From NCBI GenBank assembly GCA_041576815.1, contig JBFGKE010000004.1, forward strand, positions 83,185-147,184: a stretch of 64,000 bases of DNA, written 5' to 3'. The notes under the pieces were generated by a model. That model was not told where the DNA came from. It made no database searches and worked only from the letters and a program-made list of their open reading frames with translations. Origin of the DNA: SG8-38 sp041576815. GTDB taxonomy: Bacteria > Myxococcota_A > Polyangia > Polyangiales > Houyiibacteriaceae. Below are positions 23,691-31,889 of this stretch, piece by piece. The position numbers were made by a program, and so were the translations under genes. Numbering within the stretch: the first letter of the stretch is position 1; each line of letters opens with the position of its first letter.

Positions 23691-24971
23691 TCAATAGAGC
23701 ATGCCCGCTACCGATGCCGTCATCAGGGAGGCGAGCATGCCGCCGAACATGGCGCGAAGACCGAGACGCGCCAAGTCGTGTCGTCGCACGGGGGCAATGC
23801 CGCCGATCCCGCCGAGCTGAATTCCAATCGAGCCGAAGTTGGCGAAGCCGCAGAGCGCGTAGCTCGCGATCACGACAGTCCGTGGCGAGAGCTGGGTCGC
23901 GCCGTCCGCCAGCGATTCGTAAAGATGCAGGTAGGCGATGAACTCCGTGAGGACGAGCTTTTCGCCGAGGAGCGTCCCGATCAAACCGCACTCTGCGACG
24001 GGCACGCCGATGAGAAACGCGAACGGCCAGAAGATCCAACCCAGGATCTTTTGCATCGTGAGCGGTTCGACGGCGGCCGCGCCCTCTAGGTCGAGGGCGT
24101 CGTTGTAGAGCTGGAAGGGCAGACCGAGAAGTGCGTTGACGAGCGCGATCAGCGCGATGAAAGCGATCAACATGGCAGCAACGTTGAGCGCGAGCTTCAT
24201 TCCCTCGGTGGCTCCCCTTGCTGCGGCATCGATGAGATTGACGTCCGGTTTGTCGACCTCCACCTCGACGGCGCCGGCGGTCTCCGAATCCTCGGTTTCC
24301 GGCCACATCACCTTGGCGATGACGAGTGCGGCCGGGGCGCTCATCACACTTGCCGCGATCAAATGGCCGGCGATGTTCGGTACCACCCGATCGAGCAACC
24401 CGACGTATGCCGCGAGGACGCCCCCGGCAACCGTGGCAAAACCTCCAGTCATCACCGCCATGAGCTCGGACATCGTCATCGTGCGGATGAACGGCGCAAC
24501 CATGAGCGGCGCCTCGGTTTGTCCGACGAAGGTGTTTGCCGCAGTCGCGAGCGTCTCGGACCCCGACGTCTTCATCGTTCGCCGCATGAGCCACGCAAAC
24601 CCACTCACCAGCCTCTGCATCAAGCCGAGGTGGTAGAGCATCGTCATGAGCGCGGCGAAAAAGATCAACGTCGGCAAGACGTTGATCGCGATCGTGAACT
24701 TCTCCGAAGCGAAATCGCCGAAGATGAACTCCGTCCCCTTGGCAGTGAATCCTAGGAGCGCGAGCACCACGTCGTTCAGCACGGAAAACAACCAAAGCCC
24801 GGGCTGGGTCTTCATGACCAAAACCCCGAACGAGAGCTGAAGCCCGACGCCCCAGGCGACGGTCCGCCATGGCACGCGGCCACGATGCTTGGAGAGCAAC
24901 CATGCGATGCCCACCATCGCGAACAACCCGAGAAATGAAACGAAGCGCTGCCCGATCGAAGCGTCCATCAT
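23691..24971 (-). CDS. Concentrative nucleoside transporter (CNT/NupC family)
   Basis: 426 residues and about ten hydrophobic segments. The family's core motif GQTEAPLMVAPFI lies around residue 160, and the region near the C-terminus (SYALCGFANFGSIGIQLGGI) contains the second conserved binding segment. It imports nucleosides with H+ or Na+. A charged, Glu/Asp-rich loop (~240-262) is an insertion between helices. The ATG at 24971 overlaps the upstream sulfotransferase stop (ATGA); ATG at 24968 is equally possible. Last gene of a five-gene minus-strand run starting with pdxJ. Confidence 0.93.
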   Translation of the reverse strand: MMDASIGQRFVSFLGLFAMVGIAWLLSKHRGRVPWRTVAWGVGLQLSFGVLVMKTQPGLWLFSVLNDVVLALLGFTAKGTEFIFGDFASEKFTIAINVLPTLIFFAALMTMLYHLGLMQRLVSGFAWLMRRTMKTSGSETLATAANTFVGQTEAPLMVAPFIRTMTMSELMAVMTGGFATVAGGVLAAYVGLLDRVVPNIAGHLIAASVMSAPAALVIAKVMWPETEDSETAGAVEVEVDKPDVNLIDAAARGATEGMKLALNVAAMLIAFIALIALVNALLGLPFQLYNDALDLEGAAAVEPLTMQKILGWIFWPFAFLIGVPVAECGLIGTLLGEKLVLTEFIAYLHLYESLADGATQLSPRTVVIASYALCGFANFGSIGIQLGGIGGIAPVRRHDLARLGLRAMFGGMLASLMTASVAGMLY

Positions 24972-26236
24972 TCGTAAGGAACGTCGAAGCGGGCGCGATA
25001 CGCCCCGAGGCGTGATTCGATGTCGCTCTCGCTCACGCCGAAATCCGCGAGCGAGTACCGGTGGCGGCCGTACTTGTGCTGTTTGTCTACCTTTCGGGAA
25101 GCCTCCATGGCGTCTCGCGCGCCCCGTGTGAGCTCCATGCCCGCCGCTTCGTAGATTCGGCCGACCTCCTGCAGGGGGTCCCGAATCAAATCGTAGTACG
25201 AGACGTCGATGAAGCCTCGGTCACCCACCCGATCGCGCGTGGCCATCGCACGACGAGCCATGTTCTCGATCTTTCCGAGCCAATGCTGCGCGACGCGCTT
25301 GGGGTCGACCTCGTCGCTGAAGATCATCCGTAGATGGGTGAGCATGCTGAAGAGGGATGGGCTGGTCTTGAGGGGGTCGCGATGCGTGTGGACGATGGTA
25401 GCGTCGGGAAAGACGGCCAGCAGCGGGTCGAAGTACTCCTGATGATGCGGCGTCTTGAGCACCCAGCGGACGTCCGTGCCCAGTCCCGGCTGCTGCCACT
25501 GCAAGTACTGCATCATCCGGCGGAGCACCCTGTACGCGGGCAAGTGGTCCTGCTTCTCCAGCCACTTCGAATAGGTCGGGACATGCATCATCGCTTCTGG
25601 CGTCGTGGTCAAGAACGACTGCTCGAGAAGAATCACCTCTTCTTCCGGTGCGTCGGGCTCCGCTGGATGAATCGCGAAGAAGCCGGGTGACATGTACTTG
25701 AGCCCTCTTGCAGCGGCTGCGGCCTGCGCGAAGCGGGGGTCTTTTCCTCCGCGCGGAGCTTTCTTGATCGGCGCTGGATTGATCGCCTCCCACGATGCGA
25801 GGGACCGGATGTCGGGATCCCGCGCGATCAGGCGGTGAAGCATCGTCGTCCCGGTGCGAGCCAAGCCTGCCACGACGACCGGCGCGCGGATCGGGACTTC
25901 GAGGATCTCGGGATGGCGGCGAAAAGCCTCGGCGGCGACGAGCTTGTTCGCGAGCAACCCGACGATACGCCCCCGGATGATCATCCGGCCCACCGGGTTG
26001 AGCGCGGCCTCTTGGTTGATCGATTGGATGAGCACTTCGAGCGGCTTCATGAAGGCCTGGTCGCCGAAGTCGTCGAGCCCGGCTTTGCGCTGTGCCGCCG
26101 AAAGCAAGTCGCCGACCGCGATCGGCTTCCCACCGATACCGACGCTCGAGAGCGCTCGGCCCACGCGGTTCGCGATCGCGATCGGGACAGGTCGATACGG
26201 CCGGTCGAAGCTGCGGATCACATCGGTGGAAGGCAT
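24968..26236 (-). CDS. Sulfotransferase family protein
   Basis: 422 residues. PVVVAGLARTGTTMLHRLIA is the 5'-PSB loop that binds the PAPS sulfate donor, and VHTHRDPLKTSPSLFSML gives the 3'-phosphate-binding segment with conserved Arg and Ser. The N-terminal ~120 residues are helical and the C-terminus (KYGRHRYSLADFGVSESDIE) matches large actinobacterial and deltaproteobacterial members associated with lipid gene clusters. The acceptor is unknown. ATG at 26236, eight bases after the previous stop, is chosen over the much longer open frame, whose extra part is antisense-like. Confidence 0.88.
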   Translation of the reverse strand: MPSTDVIRSFDRPYRPVPIAIANRVGRALSSVGIGGKPIAVGDLLSAAQRKAGLDDFGDQAFMKPLEVLIQSINQEAALNPVGRMIIRGRIVGLLANKLVAAEAFRRHPEILEVPIRAPVVVAGLARTGTTMLHRLIARDPDIRSLASWEAINPAPIKKAPRGGKDPRFAQAAAAARGLKYMSPGFFAIHPAEPDAPEEEVILLEQSFLTTTPEAMMHVPTYSKWLEKQDHLPAYRVLRRMMQYLQWQQPGLGTDVRWVLKTPHHQEYFDPLLAVFPDATIVHTHRDPLKTSPSLFSMLTHLRMIFSDEVDPKRVAQHWLGKIENMARRAMATRDRVGDRGFIDVSYYDLIRDPLQEVGRIYEAAGMELTRGARDAMEASRKVDKQHKYGRHRYSLADFGVSESDIESRLGAYRARFDVPYE

Positions 26237-26244
26237 GGACCGCT

Positions 26245-27345
26245 TCAGAGCTCGGATAGCTTGACCACTCGCGTCTGAGGCTCCGGATGCTCGTTTGCGC
26301 GCACCCAGCGCCAACACATCGTGCCCTCGAGGTGCCCGACCGTGTCGATCCAGTTGTCGAACCCTCGGTTTTCGGCTGCCACGACCACTTGTACGGAGCC
26401 GTCGGGTCGATACTTCGCCGTGTGCTTGTTCACATGAATCGGGTAGTAGCGATAGTCGAGCGACTCCATCCAGTAGTTGTTGAGTTGGAAGTTCCAATGC
26501 TCGCACTCGGGCGGCGTCGCCTCGATCACGAGCGCCTCGTCGGGCGCGAGCTTCCAGTAGCTGTGGTAGTAGGCGATGTCGGGCACACCGCCTGCCTGGT
26601 TGGACACCTCCTGCGGCATGCGGGGCAGCCTGTTGGTGTGCTTTTTGAAGTTCTCCGCCCAGCTCGCAAAGATCATCGCTGCGCCCGCGACCAGGCCCGC
26701 CGAGGTCGTCAGCCCTTCCGCGCATTTCACCGGATCGAAGGGCGTCGGTCTTCCGTCTCCACCGATGCGCTCGATGTCGATTTCCGCGCGCTGCTCGTTT
26801 TTGCGGTCGAGAAACGTTTGGCGCACGATCAGCGTCCCGGTTTCCCTCTCCATCGGCAGCCAGTTGCCAGGCTTTTCCTCGGTACTGACGATGATCTCGA
26901 AGCTGCCGTCGGGCTCGACGCGCATGGACGATGCTTCGAGGTAGCCGGTCGGCGGCATGCCGCGACCCTGTCCGTAGTTGCCGCGCTGGGTGAAGAACCC
27001 GAGGTATTGCACCGACCCGCGGTTTCCGTAGATGCGGTATTCGTGCTCGCCGCTGATCGCCGCGTTTTGATAGTAGTTGTCCGGATGGTCTGCGCCCATC
27101 TTCGCCGTCTCGTGCACGACCCGCTGCAGGACGGGCGCAAGCGGGTCGTTGTGCTCGACGAAGGTCTGGAGCGCGGCACGCGTGATGCGGCTCAGATAGC
27201 GAAAACCCTCCATGCGGTTCATCGGGTCGCCGGGCGTTTTGGGCCCGAGCACCACGTTGCCAGCCATCTTCAGCGTGTCGCAGAACCGGTTCCAGACGGT
27301 GCCGTCGACGATTTCCTTTTCTTCCTGGCTCAGCTCATCGGTCAT
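26245..27345 (-). CDS. DUF1214 domain protein
   Basis: 366 residues, no signal peptide. Features of the DUF1214/DUF1254-related fold occur in the C-terminal half: YYHSYWKLAPDEALVIEATP, NFQLNNYWMESLDYRYYPIH and the closing FDNWIDTVGHLEGTMCWRW. These proteins are beta-rich and often accompany lipid, steroid or polyester metabolism genes, but no biochemical function is established. The start has AAGGAG at a good distance. Cotranscribed with the SDR upstream and sulfotransferase downstream. Confidence 0.8.
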   Translation of the reverse strand: MTDELSQEEKEIVDGTVWNRFCDTLKMAGNVVLGPKTPGDPMNRMEGFRYLSRITRAALQTFVEHNDPLAPVLQRVVHETAKMGADHPDNYYQNAAISGEHEYRIYGNRGSVQYLGFFTQRGNYGQGRGMPPTGYLEASSMRVEPDGSFEIIVSTEEKPGNWLPMERETGTLIVRQTFLDRKNEQRAEIDIERIGGDGRPTPFDPVKCAEGLTTSAGLVAGAAMIFASWAENFKKHTNRLPRMPQEVSNQAGGVPDIAYYHSYWKLAPDEALVIEATPPECEHWNFQLNNYWMESLDYRYYPIHVNKHTAKYRPDGSVQVVVAAENRGFDNWIDTVGHLEGTMCWRWVRANEHPEPQTRVVKLSEL

Positions 27346-27355
27346 ACCGCTCCTT

Positions 27356-28369
27356 TTACGTCAGTTGGTGCTGGCGCAGCAGCGCTTCGGTCTTCTCCCA
27401 GAGGAGCGCGCCGTTTTCGGGGTCCCGCGCCGGCTCGGAGGGCTCTTTGGGTCGCATCATGTGCATGTACTGCCCGGTCGTTCTACCCATCTCTTCCGAC
27501 GAAACGAGGTAGTCGACGGGTATGGAGGCCTTTTCGGGGCTTTGGAAGAACAAGGCCATGATCGGCTTTAGGACTGGCTTGAGCCACGCGGGGGCCTCGC
27601 GGGCCATGTTCGAGTTGACCGCGCCCGGGCAAATCGCGTGGACGCAAACGCCGGGAGCACTGCTGTCTCCACCTGGATTAAGTCGCCGCGATAGCTCTTC
27701 GAAGTATGTCGTGAGGTAGAGCTTGCTCAACCCATAGTATTTGATCCCGTCCGCTACGCCGTAGTCGACCGGTTCGCCGAAGGCATCGAAGTCGATTGGA
27801 ATGGAGCTGCGGTGTGTTTCCGACGACACGAAGATCACCCGGGGTGGGTCATCGGGGCGACCGTTGCCCCCGTAAACGTCGTTTGGGATCACGCCATCGC
27901 GGAGCAGCCTTCGAAGCAGCACGTGCTTCGCGAGAAAGTTCACGGCAAACATCAGCTCGAGCCCGTGCTTGTTCTTGCGGGACGTCACGGGAACCACGCC
28001 CGCATTGAACACCGCGACGTCGAGCGTCACACCCTGATCGCGAAGCTCGTCACAAAAACCCAGCGTGGAATCGAAGTCGCTGAGATCGACGTGCATCATC
28101 TCGACGTCGGGGTTGCCGCTTTGCGCTCGAACGTCGTTCCCCGCCTCTGGGATGCCGCTTCGGCAGGCCATGATGACGTGCGCGCCGCGCTTCGCGAGAC
28201 GAATCGCGATCGCTTTGCCGAGCCCGCTGTTCGCGCCGGTCACCAGACAGGTGCGACCCTCCAGCGAGACGTGATCGGGCACCGCCTCGACCTCGGAAAC
28301 CTCGTTTCGCTGGTCGAGAAGCCCACTGACGACTGCGCTGAGTGGATTTTGATGGCTTCGCTCGACCAC
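27356..28369 (-). CDS. Short-chain dehydrogenase/reductase
   Basis: 337 residues, a Rossmann-fold oxidoreductase. The NAD(P) motif is TGANSGLGKAIA, the structural motif reads FNAG (normally NNAG), and the catalytic Tyr and Lys are in YYGLSKLYL with Ser in VSSETH. The long form and the C-terminal extension resemble light-independent protochlorophyllide-reductase-like SDRs acting on lipids or retinol-type molecules. GTG at 28369 starts one base after the pdxJ stop; GTG at 28282 would give a shorter, more typical N-terminus. The substrate is unknown. Confidence 0.85.
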   Translation of the reverse strand: MVERSHQNPLSAVVSGLLDQRNEVSEVEAVPDHVSLEGRTCLVTGANSGLGKAIAIRLAKRGAHVIMACRSGIPEAGNDVRAQSGNPDVEMMHVDLSDFDSTLGFCDELRDQGVTLDVAVFNAGVVPVTSRKNKHGLELMFAVNFLAKHVLLRRLLRDGVIPNDVYGGNGRPDDPPRVIFVSSETHRSSIPIDFDAFGEPVDYGVADGIKYYGLSKLYLTTYFEELSRRLNPGGDSSAPGVCVHAICPGAVNSNMAREAPAWLKPVLKPIMALFFQSPEKASIPVDYLVSSEEMGRTTGQYMHMMRPKEPSEPARDPENGALLWEKTEALLRQHQLT

Positions 28370-28370
28370 G

Positions 28371-29111
28371 TCAGACCGACTCCGTAATCTGGAGGTATTC
28401 GCGGACGACTCGATCGAGGCCGACGAAGAGCGCGCGGGCCATCAGCGCGTGCCCGATCGACACCTCGTCGATGTGCGGCAACGTCAGAAACTCCGGGAGG
28501 TTGTCGAGGTCGAGATCGTGGCCGGCGTTGACCCCCAATCCGTGGGCCGCAGCGTGCCTTGCCGCTTCGCGGTATCGGTCGAGGGAAGCACGGAGCACCT
28601 CACCACCAGTTTCGAACGCACGTGCATAGGGTTCGGTGTAGAGCTCGACACGATCGGCGCCCAGGTTCGCCGCCCAATCGATGGGCGCCGGATCGGGGTC
28701 CACGAACACGCTCACGCGCACGCCAGCATCATGTAAACGCGCAATCACGTCGGCAAGCTCCTCCGCGGGCGTGTCAGGCGGCCATCCCGCCTCGCTCGTC
28801 AGCTCACCGGGACGCACGGGAACGAGCGTGCACTGGTCTGGCCGAACGGATTCGACGAGCTCGACGAGCTTCGGGCGTGGGTCGCCCTCGACGTTGTACT
28901 CCACCCGGTCGCGAGCTGGCTCGAGCGCTGCGGCGACGTCGTACACGTCGGCGGGTCGAATGTGCCGCTCGTCCGCGCGGGGGTGAACCGTGATGCCCGG
29001 CGCTCCAGCCTCGACACATACATGCGCGGCCTCGACCACGCTCGGCACCGCACCACCGCGCGAGTTTCGAAGGGTGGCCACCTTGTTGAGGTTGACGCTG
29101 AGACGAGCCAT
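28371..29111 (-). CDS. pdxJ: Pyridoxine 5'-phosphate synthase
   Basis: 246 residues, a TIM-barrel enzyme that condenses 1-deoxyxylulose 5-phosphate with 3-amino-2-oxopropyl phosphate to make vitamin B6. The PdxJ landmarks are LSVNLNKVATLRNSRGG, GITVHPRADERHIR (catalytic His and Arg), FVDPDPAPIDWAANLGAD, LGVNAGHDLDLDNLP and the C-terminal EVSIGHALMARALFVGL. Length and start are normal. It heads a minus-strand operon of otherwise lipid-type genes. acpS or pdxA, common partners, are not here. Confidence 0.96.
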   Translation of the reverse strand: MARLSVNLNKVATLRNSRGGAVPSVVEAAHVCVEAGAPGITVHPRADERHIRPADVYDVAAALEPARDRVEYNVEGDPRPKLVELVESVRPDQCTLVPVRPGELTSEAGWPPDTPAEELADVIARLHDAGVRVSVFVDPDPAPIDWAANLGADRVELYTEPYARAFETGGEVLRASLDRYREAARHAAAHGLGVNAGHDLDLDNLPEFLTLPHIDEVSIGHALMARALFVGLDRVVREYLQITESV

Positions 29112-29133
29112 CGCAGGCTGACGTTCTATTACA

Positions 29134-29152
29134 TTAAGTGGAACAAACTTAA
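29134..29152. promoter_or_regulatory. Inverted-repeat operator between pdxJ and PaaX-type regulator
   Basis: TTAAGT (29134-29139) and ACTTAA (29147-29152) form a perfect inverted repeat with a seven-base spacer, in a 50-base AT-rich island between two divergent genes. It ends 10 bases before the regulator's start, a good place for self-repression and control of pdxJ. Confidence 0.55.
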
Positions 29153-29162
29153 CTTCTGTGTA

Positions 29163-29966
29163 ATGGTTGGCCTGATGAACGTGAGCGCCAAAGCGGTCGT
29201 TCTGGAGGTTTTATCCGCCGGCGAGTCGATCTACAAGGGCACGCTTCCGGTGCGCTCCCTGGTACAAGCCGCGTCGGTCTTCGGAATCGCAGAAAACAGC
29301 GTTCGCGTCGCGATCGTGCGGCTGCGGGCCGAAGGTCTGCTCGAGTCGCCCGGGCGCGGAGAGTATCGACTCGGCCCGAGCGCTCAGGTGGTCAACGACA
29401 AGATTCACGGTTGGCGGACCGTGGCGACGCGCGTGGGAACGTGGGATGGCTCGTGGATTGCGGCGTTCACCGCCGACCTCTCGCGGACCGACCGCCCTGC
29501 CCTGCGCCGTCGCCTGCGGGCGCTTCGCTATCTCGGGTTCGAGGAGCTCAAACCCGGCCTTTTCGTGAGGCCGAACAATTTGATACCGGGCATCGACGGC
29601 GTGCGTCACGAGCTGGTGGCGCTAGGCCTCGATGCCGACGCGCCGGTGTTTCGCATGGAAGAGCTGAATCCGGATCAAGAAGAGCGCGCGCGCGCCATGT
29701 GGGACAGTCGGGGGCTCGAGCGCACGTACACACAAATGCACGGCGAGCTGAAGATCAGCATGGACCGCCTCGGCGAGCTCGCTCTCGACGACTCGGTTCG
29801 CGAGGCCTTTCTTCTAGGCCGCGAAGGGATCCGTCACGTCGTCCTCGACCCGCTGCTGCCCGAGCCCCTGGTCGATGAGAACAAACGCTCGACGATGGTC
29901 TCCGTCCTCCAGGATTACTGCGACAAGGGCCTGAACCTCTGGACCCGCTTCCTCGCCATCGATTGA
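29163..29966 (+). CDS. PaaX family transcriptional regulator
   Basis: 267 residues. The N-terminal winged helix (residues ~5-80: VLEVLSAGESIYKGTLPVRS, ASVFGIAENSVRVAIVRLRA, EGLLESPGRGEYRLG) matches PaaX, the repressor of phenylacetyl-CoA catabolism, and the C-terminal part follows the PaaX fold (RLRALRYLGFEELKPGLFVR). No paa genes are present, so the ligand is unknown. ATG at 29163 is used, ATG at 29175 is possible; neither has a clear ribosome site and the transcript may be leaderless. Its last codons form part of a 16-base tandem duplication. Confidence 0.85.
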   Translation: MVGLMNVSAKAVVLEVLSAGESIYKGTLPVRSLVQAASVFGIAENSVRVAIVRLRAEGLLESPGRGEYRLGPSAQVVNDKIHGWRTVATRVGTWDGSWIAAFTADLSRTDRPALRRRLRALRYLGFEELKPGLFVRPNNLIPGIDGVRHELVALGLDADAPVFRMEELNPDQEERARAMWDSRGLERTYTQMHGELKISMDRLGELALDDSVREAFLLGREGIRHVVLDPLLPEPLVDENKRSTMVSVLQDYCDKGLNLWTRFLAID

Positions 29967-29992
29967 TATAGGGGACGATTGATATAGGGGAC
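29961..29992 (+). repeat. 16-base tandem duplication over a stop codon
   Basis: GATTGATATAGGGGAC occurs at 29961-29976 and again at 29977-29992 without mismatch. The first copy contains the last Asp codon and TGA stop of the PaaX-type gene; the second copy runs into the first GGGGAC palindrome. This looks like a local duplication at the edge of a palindromic element. Confidence 0.85.
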
Positions 29993-30040
29993 AGTCCCCT
30001 TTTCCATGTTCGGTCCTGGAAAAGGGGACTGTCCCCTTTT
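29987..30040. repeat. REP-like palindrome pair (copy 1)
   Basis: Two palindromes face each other. The first is GGGGACAGTCCCC (29987-29999) followed by TTTTCC. The second is AAAAGGGGAC, a central T, then GTCCCCTTTT (30020-30040). TTTTCC and GGAAAA also pair, so the unit can fold as one large hairpin. It fills the space between two genes and ends at the ATG of the next one. A near-identical unit is at 42701-42754. Confidence 0.8.
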
Positions 30041-30052
30041 ATGCTGGCGCGG

Positions 30053-30991
30053 ATGAAAAACGGAGATTTCACGTTTCAGACGGTGGACGGAGCGAGCCTT
30101 CACGTGAGTGGGTGGGTCGTCGAGAAACCCAAGGCCGTCGTTCAGGTGCTGCACGGCATGGCGGAGTACGGGTCGCGGTATGCGCGCCTCGCGCAGGCAC
30201 TCGCCGCTGCCGGATACACGACCTATGCGCACGATCATCGCGGCCACGGCAAGAGCATCGCCCCGGGCGGCACCCCTGGGCACATGGCCAACAGCGACAG
30301 CTGGAACCGAATCGTCGAGGACGCACACGGCGTCAATCGCGAGATCGCCAAGCGCCATCCAGGCGTTCCAATCATCGCTCTCGGGCACTCGATGGGTTCC
30401 TTCGTGCTCCAGCAGCTCCTGTTCGAGCACCCGAGTGACATGGTCGCTGCCGCGCTCTCTGCGTCGAACGGCAAGCCGCCGCCGATCGCCGCCGTCGGCA
30501 AGGTCCTCGCCCGCATCGAACGCGCACGCTGCGGTCGCAGCGGCTCGAGCCCGCTCTTGCAGCGCCTGACCTTTGGCGAATACAATAAGGGGTTTTCGCC
30601 GTCGCGAACCGAGTTCGACTGGCTCTCGCGCGACCCCGAGGAGGTCGACAAGTACGTGGCCGACCCCCTGCTCGGCTTTCCCGTCTCGACACAGACTTGG
30701 TTCGACCTCCTTCACGCGCTCGACCGCATTTCCAAGCCCAGCAACGTCGCCAAGGTCCCCAAAGAGATGCCGCTTTATCTCTTCGCAGGCGACAAGGACC
30801 CTGTGGGTGACGACGGCAAAGGCATGAAGAACCTCCACGACGCGTACAAGCGCGCCGCGATCTTCGACGTGCGCCTGAAGCTCTATCCGGACGGCCGGCA
30901 CGAAATGCTCAACGAGATCAATCGGCGGGAGGTCACCGACGACTTCATCGCGTGGTGCGACGAAATCGTCGCCGCCCGGGCTCAATCCTGA
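30053..30991 (+). CDS. Alpha/beta hydrolase, monoacylglycerol-lipase type
   Basis: 312 residues. The Hydrolase_4 (serine aminopeptidase S33) pattern is clear: VLHGMAEYGSRYARLAQAL, AHDHRGHGKS, the nucleophile elbow ALGHSMGSFV (Ser ~112), an Asp in FAGDKDPVGD, and the final His in YPDGRHEML. It probably releases fatty acids from monoacylglycerols or related esters in the cytoplasm. ATG at 30041 is directly against the repeat; ATG at 30053 is preferred but ribosome sites are poor for both. Its end overlaps the convergent bpsA gene by ten bases. Confidence 0.9.
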   Translation: MKNGDFTFQTVDGASLHVSGWVVEKPKAVVQVLHGMAEYGSRYARLAQALAAAGYTTYAHDHRGHGKSIAPGGTPGHMANSDSWNRIVEDAHGVNREIAKRHPGVPIIALGHSMGSFVLQQLLFEHPSDMVAAALSASNGKPPPIAAVGKVLARIERARCGRSGSSPLLQRLTFGEYNKGFSPSRTEFDWLSRDPEEVDKYVADPLLGFPVSTQTWFDLLHALDRISKPSNVAKVPKEMPLYLFAGDKDPVGDDGKGMKNLHDAYKRAAIFDVRLKLYPDGRHEMLNEINRREVTDDFIAWCDEIVAARAQS

Positions 30992-31884
30992 GGCGGACGG
31001 CTCGTGTAGAGCTCGCCCTTCACCGCGCCGCGAACGAGCGGTTTGGTTTGCGCCGTCACTCTGCACCGCCAAAGTGCGCTTCGTGAGCCGATCGATTCGG
31101 CACCGTGGTACTGGTTGAAATCCTCGTGCACGGCCTCGACGAGAAGCCCAGCCTCACCGAGCACGCGCTGTTTCTGCAAGCCGCGTTCACTCGCGCGGCG
31201 GCTCTGTCCGAAACACACGTAGAGCCTCCCGTCGGGCTTGAGCATGTCGACGGCCCGGCTCACGAAAAGCTTGAACCCCTCGACGGCATACGGCGGGTCC
31301 GTGAACACCGCGCCGAATCGTCCACGCATTCGCTTTGGAACGGGCTCGCGAAGGTCGTGGTGGACGGCCACGAGCTCCCAGCCGCGTTCACGCGCGTGCT
31401 TTTCGAGAACCGTGAGCACGTCCTCGTCGGAGTCGAGCGCCGTGACCTTGCACCCGGCACCGGCGAGGAGCACGGCAGCGCTCGTGAGATCGTCGTCTCC
31501 CAGAAACACCAGCCCACGCTGATGCTCACCGGCTTCGATCAACAGCCGCGCACGACGAATGGCGGTATCCGTCGTCACGTAAACCTGATCGAGCGCACGC
31601 TTCGGCGTGCCTCGGTCGGCGCCGATCGCTTCGTAGGCCGTACGCCAGGAAGCCTCGTCGCGACCGACGGCCGCATTTCGGGCCACCCACTCGCGCGCTA
31701 GCGCTGCCAGCCCGCGCTCCGAGCAGCGTATCCGCCCGTCCTCGTCGTCAAACCAATCGGGATAGCGGCCGAGCACGTCACGCACGACCGACGAGGCTTC
31801 CCCCGCCACCTGGACGACCTCATCCCGGGAGAGCGACCGACCATCGCCGAGTGCCCTGAGGATGCGGAACGCCCCTTCGTACAC
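30982..31884 (-). CDS. bpsA: N4-bis(aminopropyl)spermidine synthase-like aminopropyltransferase
   Basis: 300 residues. An N-terminal winged-helix-like part (~1-90) is followed by a Rossmann-type transferase domain. The BpsA signatures GDDD (129-132, in LVFLGDDDLTSAAVLL) and DPPY (196-199, in AVFTDPPYAVEGFKLF) are both present, with HHDLREPVP between them. BpsA makes branched polyamines by adding aminopropyl groups to spermidine and is known from thermophilic archaea and bacteria. It follows infA by five bases and starts at GTG with no good ribosome site, suggesting coupling. Confidence 0.82.
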   Translation of the reverse strand: MYEGAFRILRALGDGRSLSRDEVVQVAGEASSVVRDVLGRYPDWFDDEDGRIRCSERGLAALAREWVARNAAVGRDEASWRTAYEAIGADRGTPKRALDQVYVTTDTAIRRARLLIEAGEHQRGLVFLGDDDLTSAAVLLAGAGCKVTALDSDEDVLTVLEKHARERGWELVAVHHDLREPVPKRMRGRFGAVFTDPPYAVEGFKLFVSRAVDMLKPDGRLYVCFGQSRRASERGLQKQRVLGEAGLLVEAVHEDFNQYHGAESIGSRSALWRCRVTAQTKPLVRGAVKGELYTSRPPQD

Positions 31885-31889
31885 GGGGG

